Shown: positions 7,244-14,889 of the stretch, in pieces
Numbering within the stretch: the first letter of the stretch is position 1
Layout: every line of letters starts with the position of its first letter
From: Cyanobium gracile_A
Lineage (GTDB): Bacteria; Cyanobacteriota; Cyanobacteriia; PCC-6307; Cyanobiaceae
Length of the DNA stretch: 28,053 nt
Reading direction: 5' to 3'
Assembly (NCBI RefSeq): GCF_034931305.1
Contig: NZ_JAYGHY010000034.1
Coordinates: forward strand, 1-28,053
Made by a program: the position numbers and the translations under genes
The notes under the pieces: generated by a model
The model's input: only the letters and a program-made list of their open reading frames with translations
What the model was told of the DNA's origin: nothing
Databases searched by the model: none

Positions 7244-7606
7244 GTGCCCACCATCCGTTTTGAAAAGGAAGGCCAGCAGGTTGGTTGCATTGAAGGGGCG
7301 AATCTGCGCAAGGCGGCCCTTGACGCCGGGGTGAATCCCTACACGGGCCTCAACAACCTCAACAACTGCGGCGGCCTCGGCCAGTGCGGCACCTGCGTGG
7401 TGGAAGTGGTGGAGGGGGCCCGCAACCTCTCCCCCCGCAGCGACGTCGAGGAGGTCTACCTGGCGGATCGTCCCTCCAGCTACCGCCTGAGCTGCCGCAC
7501 CACCGTCAACGGGGACGTCACCATCCGCACCAAGCCGGATTCCGGCGTGGGCAAGGGTTCCAACAGCCTGGTCGGCGCCCTCAAGGCTCTCGTCGGCCGC
7601 AAGTGA
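7244..7606 (+). CDS. 2Fe-2S ferredoxin (plant-type fold)
   Basis: The 120-residue protein has the 2Fe-2S ligand set of plant-type ferredoxins with slightly wider spacing: Cys42, Cys48, Cys51 (NCGGLGQCGTC) and Cys84 (YRLSC), i.e. C-x5-C-x2-C-x32-C, where photosynthetic PetF has C-x4-C-x2-C-x29-C. So it is a soluble electron carrier but not the main PetF. The C-terminal 30 residues (KPDSGVGKGSNSLVGALKALVGRK) are a basic extension beyond the usual domain. The GTG at 7244 gives a start just before the first strand (PTIRFEKEGQQV). It is followed after 6 bp by the ArsC/Spx-like gene, so the pair is probably co-transcribed. The redox partner is unknown. Confidence 0.9.
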   Translation: MPTIRFEKEGQQVGCIEGANLRKAALDAGVNPYTGLNNLNNCGGLGQCGTCVVEVVEGARNLSPRSDVEEVYLADRPSSYRLSCRTTVNGDVTIRTKPDSGVGKGSNSLVGALKALVGRK

Positions 7607-7612
7607 GCAGCG

Positions 7613-7978
7613 ATGGCTGATCAGGCCGTCCACCGCCTCTTCCAGTACGCCAGCTGCAGCACCTGCCGCAAGGCGGTGGCGTGGATGCGGGATCGACAGA
7701 TCCCATTCGACGCCATCGACATCACCATCGCCCCCCCGTCCCTGGAGCTGCTCAGCGAGGCCCATGGCCAGCTGGGTGGCTTCGGCCGGCTGTTCAACAC
7801 CAGCGGCCAGAGCTACCGGGCCCTGGGCGCCGCCACGGTGAAGGCGATGGACACCGCCACCGCCCTGGCGGCCCTCGCCGCCGATGGGCGCCTGATCAAG
7901 CGTCCCTTCCTGGTGACGGCTTCGGGGCGGATTGTCACCGGCTTTCGTCCCGAGGAGTGGCAGGAACTGCTCGGCTAG
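7613..7978 (+). CDS. ArsC/Spx/MgsR-family thioredoxin-fold protein
   Basis: The 121-residue protein matches the ArsC/Spx family: strand VHRLFQYASCSTCRKAV with a CSTC (C-x2-C) redox motif at Cys15/Cys18, a central helical region with the LFNTSGQSYRALG segment ('lfNtrG..yr.lg'), and the KRPFLVTASGRIVTGFRPEEW segment ('KRPll......vGf....w'). Members are arsenate reductases or redox-sensing regulators. The CxxC form and the missing arsenate-binding arginine triad that I could assign make a pure arsenate reductase less certain. It follows the ferredoxin gene by 6 bp, which hints at a redox job. Its TAG stop overlaps the TAG stop of the next gene on the opposite strand. Confidence 0.85.
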   Translation: MADQAVHRLFQYASCSTCRKAVAWMRDRQIPFDAIDITIAPPSLELLSEAHGQLGGFGRLFNTSGQSYRALGAATVKAMDTATALAALAADGRLIKRPFLVTASGRIVTGFRPEEWQELLG

Positions 7979-9492
7979 GTCGGGTCGCTGGGCTCGAGCG
8001 GCCCCTGGGATCCCTTCACCATCAACTGGTCGAGTTCCTCGATCAGCCCTTCGATGCCGGCCCGGCTGATCTGGCTCAGGTAATTGCCCTTGAACTCCTC
8101 GAGGAAGGTGCAGAGCAGCTGCTGGGAGCGTTCCAGGGCCGGTCCGCTCTCCAGGGCCTCGGCCAGTTCCTCCCAGAAGCGGTCGATGAAGCGCTGCAGC
8201 AGCTCTAATTGCTGATCATCGCGCCGGCTGAGGCGCTCACCGGTGCTGCGGGTCAGATCGAGCAGGCTGTCCACCATCCCCCCGGCCAGCTGGCGGCTGA
8301 GCCCCTTCTCCACCTGCAGCAGGGGCTGGAGCTGGCGCAGACCCGGCGGCACGATGGCGTTCTGCAGGCTCTGCTGCAGGGCATGGCCAAGCACCCCCTG
8401 TAACTCGGGAGCCAGGCGCGGTGCCACCCGCACCAGCAGCAGGGGGCCCCAGATCCGCACCAGTTCCACCAATTCCCGTTCGTCGTTGCTGACCACGGTC
8501 TGATGGCTGCGCAGGGCCCGGATCCGCATCGGCCAGCGGCGCGAGCGGATCAGCTGCTGCAGGCCATCGATCAACTGCAGTGCCAGCACCTCGAACAGCT
8601 CGACCGCCAGCAGCGCCACCACGCCGCGGCTGATGACGGCCCGGATCGGCTCGATCGTGATCAGCCCGCTGGTGTGCAGCCGCTCCAGCACCGGCACCAC
8701 CCGCAGCAGGCGCCAGAAGGGCAGCAGCAGGGGCAGGTCGATCCAGCGCCGCAGCAGGGCCCGGTTCCAGCTCAGGCCGGGCAGGCGGCGGCGCAGGCGG
8801 TAGGCCCGCAGCAGGATGTCCAGGGCGAAGACGCTCTGGAACAGGATCAGGTCGTAGCGCCAGAAATGGTCGGTGGGGCGGCCGTTCTCATCAATCGAGC
8901 GCCAGTAGGTGGTGGCCACCAGGGGCAGCACCTGGTGGCGCCAGAACAGCCGCTCCTGTTCCCAGGGATGGGAGACCAGCCAGGCCGGACTCAGCAGCAC
9001 CGCCGCCGCCTGCTTGGCCGAGTCCTTGTCGGCGCGCTGGCGCAGGCGATTCTTGATCTTCTCCAGGGTGCCGGAGGTGCCCGAGGCCAGCATCGGATTG
9101 GAGTCGATCATCTCGGCGGTGAGCCGCGCCTGGTCCGCCAGGAGCTTTTGCTGGGCGGGGCTGAGCTGACCCGGGGGGCCCTGGCGCAGGGCCGCATCCA
9201 GGCGATCGAACTGGTCCTGGTAGGCCTGGGTCTCGCGGTGGGGTTCGATCCCCTTGATCGGATCCACCCAGGGGGTGATGTCGGGGATGAAGGTGAGCGG
9301 TACCACCAGGGGCACCGACGGCAGCGGGTAGAGGTTGCGCTGCAGCCAGAAGGTGCGCAGGGGGATGTAGGTGACGTCGAAGGCCACCCACAGCAGGTTC
9401 AGGGCGGCCCAGAGCGCCACGAAGCGATCCCAGCGGCGGCCGAGGCCGCTGGAGGGCAGGGCCAGGGTCTGGTGCCAGCGTGGGCGTGCCAT
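7975..9492 (-). CDS. large membrane protein with voltage-sensor-like segments
   Basis: The 505-residue product is not a family I can name. It starts with a basic stretch and a membrane helix (VALWAALNLLWVAFDVTYIPL, about 25-45). A long polar, partly coiled region follows (about 85-165, with QLSPAQQKLLADQ). At about 213-275 it has FQSVFALDILLRAYRLRRR, then WIDLPLLLPFWRLLRVVPVLERL: this recalls S2, S3 and S4 of voltage-sensor/ion-channel domains (acidic residue and LLR in S2, WxxD in S3, spaced arginines after). No pore selectivity filter is visible. Residues 280-505 are largely helical and Gln/Arg/Leu-rich, ending in an acidic tail. ATG at 9492 is a clear start; the longer open frame to 9669 runs across lepB and is antisense. 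It is divergent from lepB. Confidence 0.75.
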   Translation of the reverse strand: MARPRWHQTLALPSSGLGRRWDRFVALWAALNLLWVAFDVTYIPLRTFWLQRNLYPLPSVPLVVPLTFIPDITPWVDPIKGIEPHRETQAYQDQFDRLDAALRQGPPGQLSPAQQKLLADQARLTAEMIDSNPMLASGTSGTLEKIKNRLRQRADKDSAKQAAAVLLSPAWLVSHPWEQERLFWRHQVLPLVATTYWRSIDENGRPTDHFWRYDLILFQSVFALDILLRAYRLRRRLPGLSWNRALLRRWIDLPLLLPFWRLLRVVPVLERLHTSGLITIEPIRAVISRGVVALLAVELFEVLALQLIDGLQQLIRSRRWPMRIRALRSHQTVVSNDERELVELVRIWGPLLLVRVAPRLAPELQGVLGHALQQSLQNAIVPPGLRQLQPLLQVEKGLSRQLAGGMVDSLLDLTRSTGERLSRRDDQQLELLQRFIDRFWEELAEALESGPALERSQQLLCTFLEEFKGNYLSQISRAGIEGLIEELDQLMVKGSQGPLEPSDPT

Positions 9493-9559
9493 CGGGGACC
9501 CGGCGGGCGGATGCGTGCCTAATCTGCCTCCCGACCACGGAACCTGCCGCACGAACCCC

Positions 9560-10288
9560 TTGAGCCCCTCGGATCCCCAGGCCGACGACGGCGCCCGCGA
9601 CGCAGCGCCGCCCCACACAGAGGCACGGGAAGAGAGCCCCTGGGCCTTCTGGCGCAGCGTCCTGATCACCCTGGCGGTGGCCCTGGGGATTCGCCAGTTC
9701 CTGCTGGAGGCCCGCTACATCCCCTCCGGCTCCATGCTCCCGGGCCTGCAGCTGCAGGACAGGCTGTTGGTGGAGAAGCTGTCCTTCCGCCAGCGGGCCC
9801 CCAGGCGCGGCGAAGTGGTGGTGTTCCACTCGCCTTACCACTTCGATCCGATCCTCACCGGACCGACCAAGCCGGGTGGGCTGAGCTGCCTGCTGGTCAA
9901 CCTGCCCCTGATCGGTTCCCTGCCGGGCCTGCAGCAGCCAGCCTGCGATGCCTACATCAAGCGGGTGATCGCACTGCCGGGTGAGCGGGTGGTGGCCGAT
10001 CCCCGCGGGCGGGTCACGATCAATGGCCGTCCCCTCGATGAGCCCTACGTCCGCAACTACTGCCCTGTCGATCGCCAGGGCCTCGGCCCCTGCCGCACCA
10101 TCGATGTGGTGGTGCCCCCCGGCCATCTGGTGGTGATGGGCGACAACCGTGCCAACAGCTGGGATGCGCGCTTCTGGCCGGGCGGACCGCTGCTGCCCGA
10201 ATCAGAGCTGATCGGCCGCGCCTTCTGGCGTTTCTTCCCGTTCAGTTCGGCCGGTCCGCTGCCAGAACCCAACCAGCTGGATCGCTGA
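9560..10288 (+). CDS. lepB: signal peptidase I
   Basis: The 242-residue protein is a type I signal peptidase that cuts signal peptides at the outer face of the membrane. It has one N-terminal membrane anchor (SVLITLAVALGIRQFLL, about 33-49), box B with catalytic Ser58 (YIPSGSMLPGL), box D with the general-base Lys134 (YIKRVIALPGE) and box E (GDNRANSWDARFW). Between boxes C and D is an insert of about 30 residues (97-130) with two cysteines, as in other cyanobacterial enzymes. There is no ATG; TTG at 9560 places the anchor at the normal distance, while GTG at 9515 would add 15 residues. The 3' end overlaps the opposite dihydroorotase-like gene by 47 bp. Confidence 0.95.
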   Translation: MSPSDPQADDGARDAAPPHTEAREESPWAFWRSVLITLAVALGIRQFLLEARYIPSGSMLPGLQLQDRLLVEKLSFRQRAPRRGEVVVFHSPYHFDPILTGPTKPGGLSCLLVNLPLIGSLPGLQQPACDAYIKRVIALPGERVVADPRGRVTINGRPLDEPYVRNYCPVDRQGLGPCRTIDVVVPPGHLVVMGDNRANSWDARFWPGGPLLPESELIGRAFWRFFPFSSAGPLPEPNQLDR

Positions 10289-11522
10289 GCCCCGTGGCGA
10301 TCACCCGCCCCTTCAGCTGACGCTCCCGGCAGGGCCGGTTGGCCGCCAGGGAGCCAGGCGGTGCGTCGGCCCAGTGCCAGTGGTGGTCTGGATCGAACAG
10401 CAGCCATCGGCGCGTCCCCGGGGCCAGCCCTGGCTCAGGCCGTCCCAGGAAGCGGGCGGGGCCCCAGCAGAGCGCCTGCCAGAGCTGCTCGGCCCGCCAA
10501 CCCTGGCGCCCCACCAGCTCCTCCCAGAGCAGGGGCAGCACCAGACCATGGCCGGCCACCCCGGGGCGCCGTTGATCCAAGGGCAGCAGCTCCTCTTCGG
10601 CATCGAGGGCCACGTGGTGGACGGCAACGGCACCGATGACCCCATCGGCGAGGGCGTCGATCAGCGCCCGCCGGTCGGCCGGTCCCCCCAGGGCGGGCTC
10701 CAGCAGCCAGCCGTCGTCGGCCGGATCGAGGCCACCGCTGTCGGCGACCAGATGCCACCAGCACACCGACGCCATCGGCGGGCGGTCATGGCGCCGCAGA
10801 CGCAGCACCGCTTCGGCGGTGGAGAGGTTCATCAGCCGCAGCTGGAGGCCGGGCAGCTCGCCCGCCAGGGTGAGCAGGGTCTCCAGGGGGAGCGTCTCAC
10901 TGCCGGGGGGGTCGAGGGGCCAGCCCGCCCGCAGAGCCTCCACCCGCTCCCGCACGACACCCCGCTGGGCCAGGGACCCGTCACGAGGTGGCAACAGCAC
11001 CGGCCGGTCCTCCATCTCGGCGAGCCTCAGACCCCGCTCCAGCAGGTCGAGCGGCGGCAGGGTCGCCCCGGCCGCCAGACCACAGGCACCGGCCGCCAGT
11101 TGGTCGGCGTGGGGGGCCAGCTCCCGGTCGAGGCCATCGACGCTGAAACTGCCCCAGGGGAGCAACTGCAGGGGCTCGGGCCAGCTCCAGCCCAGCCGCT
11201 CGGGACGGTCCCGCCAGGTGGGGGCCCAGGGCAGCAGGGCCACGCTGCCGTAGCCACCGGCGGCGGCGGCGAACCCAAGGCTGGCCAGGGTTTCCGCCCT
11301 CCCCTGCAGGGGCTCCTCCAGCACGCTGTGGGGATCCACCAGCGCGGGGCCGAACCAGCACCCACCGCCGTCGGCGCTGGCGCAGGCCACCCCTGACAGG
11401 GCGGCCGCATCCGGATCGATCGCCACCAGCACGCCCTCCTCCAGCAGCACGTCGGCCCGCCGTGGCGGCCGGCCGGGGGCCTCCAGCAGATGGACCCCGC
11501 GGATCAGAAGCTGACGGACCAT
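10242..11522 (-). CDS. dihydroorotase-like amidohydrolase, metal site incomplete
   Basis: The 426-residue protein has the layout of class I dihydroorotases: an N-terminal beta-sandwich strand set (LLIRGVHLLEA... DVLLEEGVLVAI), a motif 1 region, a TIM-barrel body and a C-terminal LKGRVIATG strand. The signature 'PGxxDxHxHxReP' reads PALVDPHSVLEEP, so Asp63 and His65 remain but the second His is Val67, and the 'GGfT..MPN' motif reads GGYGSVALLPW. True enzymes need both histidines for zinc. It is therefore probably not a normal dihydroorotase; a non-catalytic partner role, as for the PyrC' of some aspartate transcarbamoylases, is one idea. It lies 26 bp after the phosphatase gene in the same direction and overlaps lepB convergently. 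Confidence 0.8.
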   Translation of the reverse strand: MVRQLLIRGVHLLEAPGRPPRRADVLLEEGVLVAIDPDAAALSGVACASADGGGCWFGPALVDPHSVLEEPLQGRAETLASLGFAAAAGGYGSVALLPWAPTWRDRPERLGWSWPEPLQLLPWGSFSVDGLDRELAPHADQLAAGACGLAAGATLPPLDLLERGLRLAEMEDRPVLLPPRDGSLAQRGVVRERVEALRAGWPLDPPGSETLPLETLLTLAGELPGLQLRLMNLSTAEAVLRLRRHDRPPMASVCWWHLVADSGGLDPADDGWLLEPALGGPADRRALIDALADGVIGAVAVHHVALDAEEELLPLDQRRPGVAGHGLVLPLLWEELVGRQGWRAEQLWQALCWGPARFLGRPEPGLAPGTRRWLLFDPDHHWHWADAPPGSLAANRPCRERQLKGRVIATGLSDPAGWVLAADRPN

Positions 11523-11548
11523 GGCAGGGGCCTCGGGGGGTGGGCCGG

Positions 11549-12874
11549 CTAGAGGGCGCCGGCGGCCGTGCGGTCGATGACACCGCCCAGATGGGCGGTG
11601 AGGTTGAGGGCGGTCACCACCGGCGTTGCCGCCGCCCCCCGGGGGTAGTCGATCACGGTGACACCGCCGTTGCCCTGTTTCACGGTCCAGATGTCGGCTG
11701 GGGAGAGGCCGAGCAAGGCGCACAGAATCGTCTTGTTGACCGCATCATGGGCGACCACCAGGGCCGTCTCCTGGGGGCCCAGGCCAGCAGCGATGTGGTT
11801 CCAGGCCGCCAGGGACCGGTCCCACACCTCCGTGATGGTCTCCCCCTCCGGCATCTGCACCGTTTCGGGGCTGCGTTTCCAGGCGGCCAGGAGATCGGGC
11901 CAGCCGGCGTCGATCTCGCTTTCCAGCCGGCCCTCCCAGAGGCCATGGCCGATCTCCCTCAGCCCCCGGTTGGTGGTGAGCGGCACGCCGGGGTGGGACG
12001 CCAGGATCACCTCGGCGGTGCGCAGCGGGCGGGCCATGTCGCTGCTGTAGGCCCGCTGCAGCGGAATTGGGGCCAGGAAGGCGCGCGCTGCCTCGGCCTG
12101 GGCCAGGCCATGGGAGTTGAGCGGAATGTCGATCTGGCCCTGGAAACGCCCCTCCCGGTTCCAGTCGGTCTCGCCATGGCGCACCAGCAGCAGCCGGCAG
12201 CCCGCTGCGGCCGGCGGCAAGGGGACACCCAGGTGGGCGGTGCCGTTGAGGGATTCCAGCTGAACCGACGGGCACCCCTCCGGCCCGCGGACCAGGTTGA
12301 GCACGGAAATGGAGGCGTTGTCGAGCCTGAGACGCAGAAAACCACTGGCCGGCAGCCCGAGCAGATGCAGCACCAGGCAGCGCAGGATGGCGTTGTGGGC
12401 CACCACGAGCACGGTGCCCTCGTCGCCATGGCGCGCCAGCAGCCGATCAGCGAACCGCCCGGCCTGTTGCAGCAGGTCAGGCACCGGCAGAAAACGGCTG
12501 CCGTCAGAGCGTTGCAGCTCCATGGTTTCGGGGGCCTCGCGCCAGCGGCGCTCCTGCTCCGGGTCGAGGGCGCGGACCTCGCTGCGCAGCAAGCCGCTCC
12601 ACGGGGCCAGGTCGATCTCCAGCAGATCGTCGTCGTAGAGGGGGCTCAGCGGGGTGCCATGGCTGGCCAGCAAGGCCGCCGCGGTGGCGCTGGCCCGCTG
12701 CAGCGGCGAGCTGTAGACAGCGTCGAACGCCAGTTCGGCCAGGGCCTCTCCCGTGCGACGGGCCTGGAGCTGCCCCTCCTCGGTGAGATTGGAGAGGTCG
12801 TCACGGCCCTGGATGCGGTGCTCCAGGTTGAAGCTGCTCAGCCCATGGCGGACCAGCACGATGCGAAGGGGCAA
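11549..12874 (-). CDS. two-domain histidine phosphatase (phosphoglycerate mutase-like)
   Basis: The 441-residue protein contains two histidine-phosphatase domains in tandem. Domain 1 (about 1-205) has LVRHGLSSFN with catalytic His10, Glu86 and VVAHNAI with His160. Domain 2 (about 226-430) has LVRHGETDWN with His233, REIGHGLWEG and VVAHDAV with His376. Both catalytic histidines are present in both domains, so both may be active; domain 1 lacks the usual Glu-Thr after RHG. In cyanobacteria such genes are often labelled gpmB, and some members act as phosphatases (for example on phosphoserine) rather than mutases, so the substrate is open. It probably forms a transcription unit with the dihydroorotase-like gene downstream (26-bp gap). 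Confidence 0.88.
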   Translation of the reverse strand: MPLRIVLVRHGLSSFNLEHRIQGRDDLSNLTEEGQLQARRTGEALAELAFDAVYSSPLQRASATAAALLASHGTPLSPLYDDDLLEIDLAPWSGLLRSEVRALDPEQERRWREAPETMELQRSDGSRFLPVPDLLQQAGRFADRLLARHGDEGTVLVVAHNAILRCLVLHLLGLPASGFLRLRLDNASISVLNLVRGPEGCPSVQLESLNGTAHLGVPLPPAAAGCRLLLVRHGETDWNREGRFQGQIDIPLNSHGLAQAEAARAFLAPIPLQRAYSSDMARPLRTAEVILASHPGVPLTTNRGLREIGHGLWEGRLESEIDAGWPDLLAAWKRSPETVQMPEGETITEVWDRSLAAWNHIAAGLGPQETALVVAHDAVNKTILCALLGLSPADIWTVKQGNGGVTVIDYPRGAAATPVVTALNLTAHLGGVIDRTAAGAL

Positions 12875-12981
12875 GGTGCTTGTGGCGCAGGCCTGGCCAT
12901 CGTATGGGAGCGGGGAGTGGCCACGGTCAGGGGGCCTGGGGCACGACAGAATCAGCTGCCCTTGCCGCCGAGGTGGTCCGG
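12875..12981. promoter_or_regulatory. divergent intergenic region, phosphatase / CPBP protease
   Basis: The 107-bp gap separates two divergent starts. On the minus strand a possible -10 (TACGAT) lies near 12900-12905, about 28 bp before the phosphatase ATG. On the plus strand CAGAAT near 12947 is a weak -10 candidate. GAGG at 12970-12973 sits 8 bases before the TTG chosen for the protease. Confidence 0.3.
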
Positions 12982-14391
12982 TTGAACGGAACCCCTTCCC
13001 GATCCGGACCCCCCGCCGCTCCGCCGGGCTGGAAGGCCCTGCTGGCCCTGCTCAGCCTGGCCCTCTGTGCCCTGCTGTGGGTGGGGGGGCTGATCGACAG
13101 CCTGGAGCGGCCGTCGGTGGTGGATTCCCTCAGCCTGCGCCAGCTCGAACTGGGGGCCCTGGCGAGCGAGGCCGTCCCGCAGGGCCTGCGGCCCATCCTC
13201 TCCGGGGAGGCCCCACGTCAGGACCTGGTGGAAGAACTGAGGCGGCAGTTGGAGGCCTCCGAAGAACCGCCGCTGGCCTTGCGCCGCCTTGAACTGGCCC
13301 TGCTGGAACGCTCTGAGACGGACCCAGCGGCTCTGATGGAGTCCATCGAACTGCAGCAACTGGCGACCCAGGTGGACGCCGTGCGGCGTCCCCTGATCGA
13401 AGCGTTGCTGAACGGGCGGCCCGTGGATGCCCAGCGGCGGCGGCAGTTGCTCGCCCCCTGGTCGGCGCCCTTGATCGTGCAACAGCTGGTCTGCGAACAG
13501 CTTCCCGGGGACCCGGGGGTCTGCCCGGCTGAGGAGCGCTCCCTGCGGCTGCTGCTGATGCTCCTGGCGGTGACCATCCTGCCGGCCCTGCTGCTGCTGG
13601 CGGGGGTCGCCCTGCTGCTGCGGCAGGGCTGGCTGGCCTGGCGCCAACGGCTCCCCGCCGCGCCGCCGCTGCTGGGTCCACCCCTGAGCCCCGTCGATGT
13701 GACCCTGCTGATCGCTGGCGGTTTCGTGGTGCTGGGTGAAGTCGTCGTCCCGATCGTGGTGCAGCCACCGCTCCAGCTCGCCCTGCAGCGCCTGGAGGCT
13801 CCGAGCGCCCTCAGCCAGGGCCTTGAGGTGCTGGTGCTCTACGCGGCCCTGATGGCGGCGCCCCTGCTGCTGCTGGCCCTGATGCTGCCGCGCCGGACCC
13901 CCAGACCAGCGGGGGGATGGCTGCAGTGGAAGTGGCGGCCGGCCCAGTCTGCCTTCAGCGCTGCCCTCGTCAGCCTGTTGATGGTGCTGCCGGTGGTGAC
14001 GGCCTCCAGCTGGGTCATCGACCGGTTCTGGAGCGACCCTGGCGGGAGCAATCCGCTGCTGGAGCTGGTGCTGACCAGCGCCGATCCCCTGGCGCTCGCC
14101 TGTTTCGCCTTCACCGCCCTGGTGGTGGCCCCCTTGTTCGAGGAGGTTCTCTTCCGGGGCGTGCTGCTGCCGGTGGCAGGCCTGCGGCTCGGTGGCGCCG
14201 GGGCGGTGATCCTCAGCGCGGCCGTGTTCGCGATCGCCCACCTGAGCCTTGGGGAGCTGGCGCCACTGTTCGTGCTCGGCCTCGGTCTCGGCTGGCTGCG
14301 CTGGCGCAGCGGCCGACTGGGCTCCGCCGTTCTGATGCATGCCCTCTGGAACGGGCTGACCTTCATGAATCTCCTCTTTCTCGCCGACTGA
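12982..14391 (+). CDS. CPBP (CAAX/Rce1-like) intramembrane metalloprotease family protein
   Basis: The 469-residue protein ends in a CPBP/ABI domain with all three motifs: EEVLFRG (Glu387, Glu388, Arg392), FAIAHLS (His420) and MHALWN (His453, Asn457). These residues form the metal/glutamate active site of Rce1-type intramembrane proteases. The N-terminal half is unusual for the family: a first membrane helix (about 17-38) is followed by a soluble region of about 140 residues rich in Leu/Glu/Arg and then several more helices, with about eight hydrophobic segments in all. The role is unknown; cyanobacterial relatives are numerous. TTG at 12982 has GAGG eight bases upstream; GTG at 12973 is the alternative. 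It lies 57 bp before the FtsL-like gene. Confidence 0.85.
   Translation: MNGTPSRSGPPAAPPGWKALLALLSLALCALLWVGGLIDSLERPSVVDSLSLRQLELGALASEAVPQGLRPILSGEAPRQDLVEELRRQLEASEEPPLALRRLELALLERSETDPAALMESIELQQLATQVDAVRRPLIEALLNGRPVDAQRRRQLLAPWSAPLIVQQLVCEQLPGDPGVCPAEERSLRLLLMLLAVTILPALLLLAGVALLLRQGWLAWRQRLPAAPPLLGPPLSPVDVTLLIAGGFVVLGEVVVPIVVQPPLQLALQRLEAPSALSQGLEVLVLYAALMAAPLLLLALMLPRRTPRPAGGWLQWKWRPAQSAFSAALVSLLMVLPVVTASSWVIDRFWSDPGGSNPLLELVLTSADPLALACFAFTALVVAPLFEEVLFRGVLLPVAGLRLGGAGAVILSAAVFAIAHLSLGELAPLFVLGLGLGWLRWRSGRLGSAVLMHALWNGLTFMNLLFLAD
14230..14237. repeat. HIP1 palindrome, inside the CPBP protease gene
   Basis: GCGATCGC overlaps the codons of the FAIAH active-site motif. Confidence 0.9.
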
Positions 14392-14448
14392 CACCGCTTG
14401 CTGCGGCCCCCCGGGGGTGGTTCACTTGCGCAGTGACTCCTAGGTCCC

Positions 14449-14889
14449 TTGGCCGCCTCCCCCGCCCCACGCAGCCAGAACCCTCTGCCAAGACTGAGGC
14501 CCCTCCATCTGATCGAGGGGTCGCTGTCGGCGCGCAAGATCGAACGTCAGTCCCCCTGGCTGGCCGGCTTGCATCGGATCAGCAGCGGTGCGCTGGTGGG
14601 ACTGGGACTCTCGATGCTCGGCCTGAGTGCCCTCACCCTCCACTGGCAGAACCAGTGGGCCCATAGCTTCGCCCAGTTGCAGGCCTCCAAGACGCTTGAG
14701 CACCGCATGCAGGAGTCTTCTGCGCTGCTTGAGCAGCACCACCTCAGCCTGGTCAAGCGACCTGGGCTGCTGGAGCCCACCAGCAGCGACAAATTGATCC
14801 ACCTACCCGAGCCCAACAGCAGCCGTCCCCGCGTCGCCGTGCCCCTGCTCGCCGGCTTCCAGTTGCGCGCTATTCCGGCCGGCTATTGA
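14449..14889 (+). CDS. small bitopic membrane protein upstream of ftsI, FtsL-like
   Basis: The 146-residue protein has a basic N-terminus (about 1-43), one membrane helix (ISSGALVGLGLSMLGLSALTL, about 44-64) and an outside segment of about 40 residues with heptad-like spacing (QNQWAHSFAQLQASKTLEH) before a Pro-rich tail. This topology, its size and its place directly before ftsI with a TGATG overlap are those of FtsL, the divisome subunit that pairs with FtsB and activates FtsW/FtsI. FtsL sequences are very divergent, so position and topology carry the call. TTG at 14449 is the only usable start after an in-frame stop at 14434-14436. Translational coupling to ftsI is likely. Confidence 0.7.
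   Translation: MAASPAPRSQNPLPRLRPLHLIEGSLSARKIERQSPWLAGLHRISSGALVGLGLSMLGLSALTLHWQNQWAHSFAQLQASKTLEHRMQESSALLEQHHLSLVKRPGLLEPTSSDKLIHLPEPNSSRPRVAVPLLAGFQLRAIPAGY

Noticed and set aside
9240..9255. tRNA T-loop-like sequence (GGTTCGATCCCC)
   Set aside because: It lies within the coding sequence of the large membrane protein and no acceptor or anticodon arm can be formed around it.
12952..14394. Minus-strand Gln/Gly-rich open frame opposite the CPBP protease gene
   Set aside because: Low-complexity antisense shadow; the plus strand has a complete active-site motif set.
14411..14424. CCCCCGGGGG run before the FtsL-like gene as a terminator
   Set aside because: A self-complementary run with no loop and no U-tract, in a gap of only 57 bp between genes that read in the same direction.
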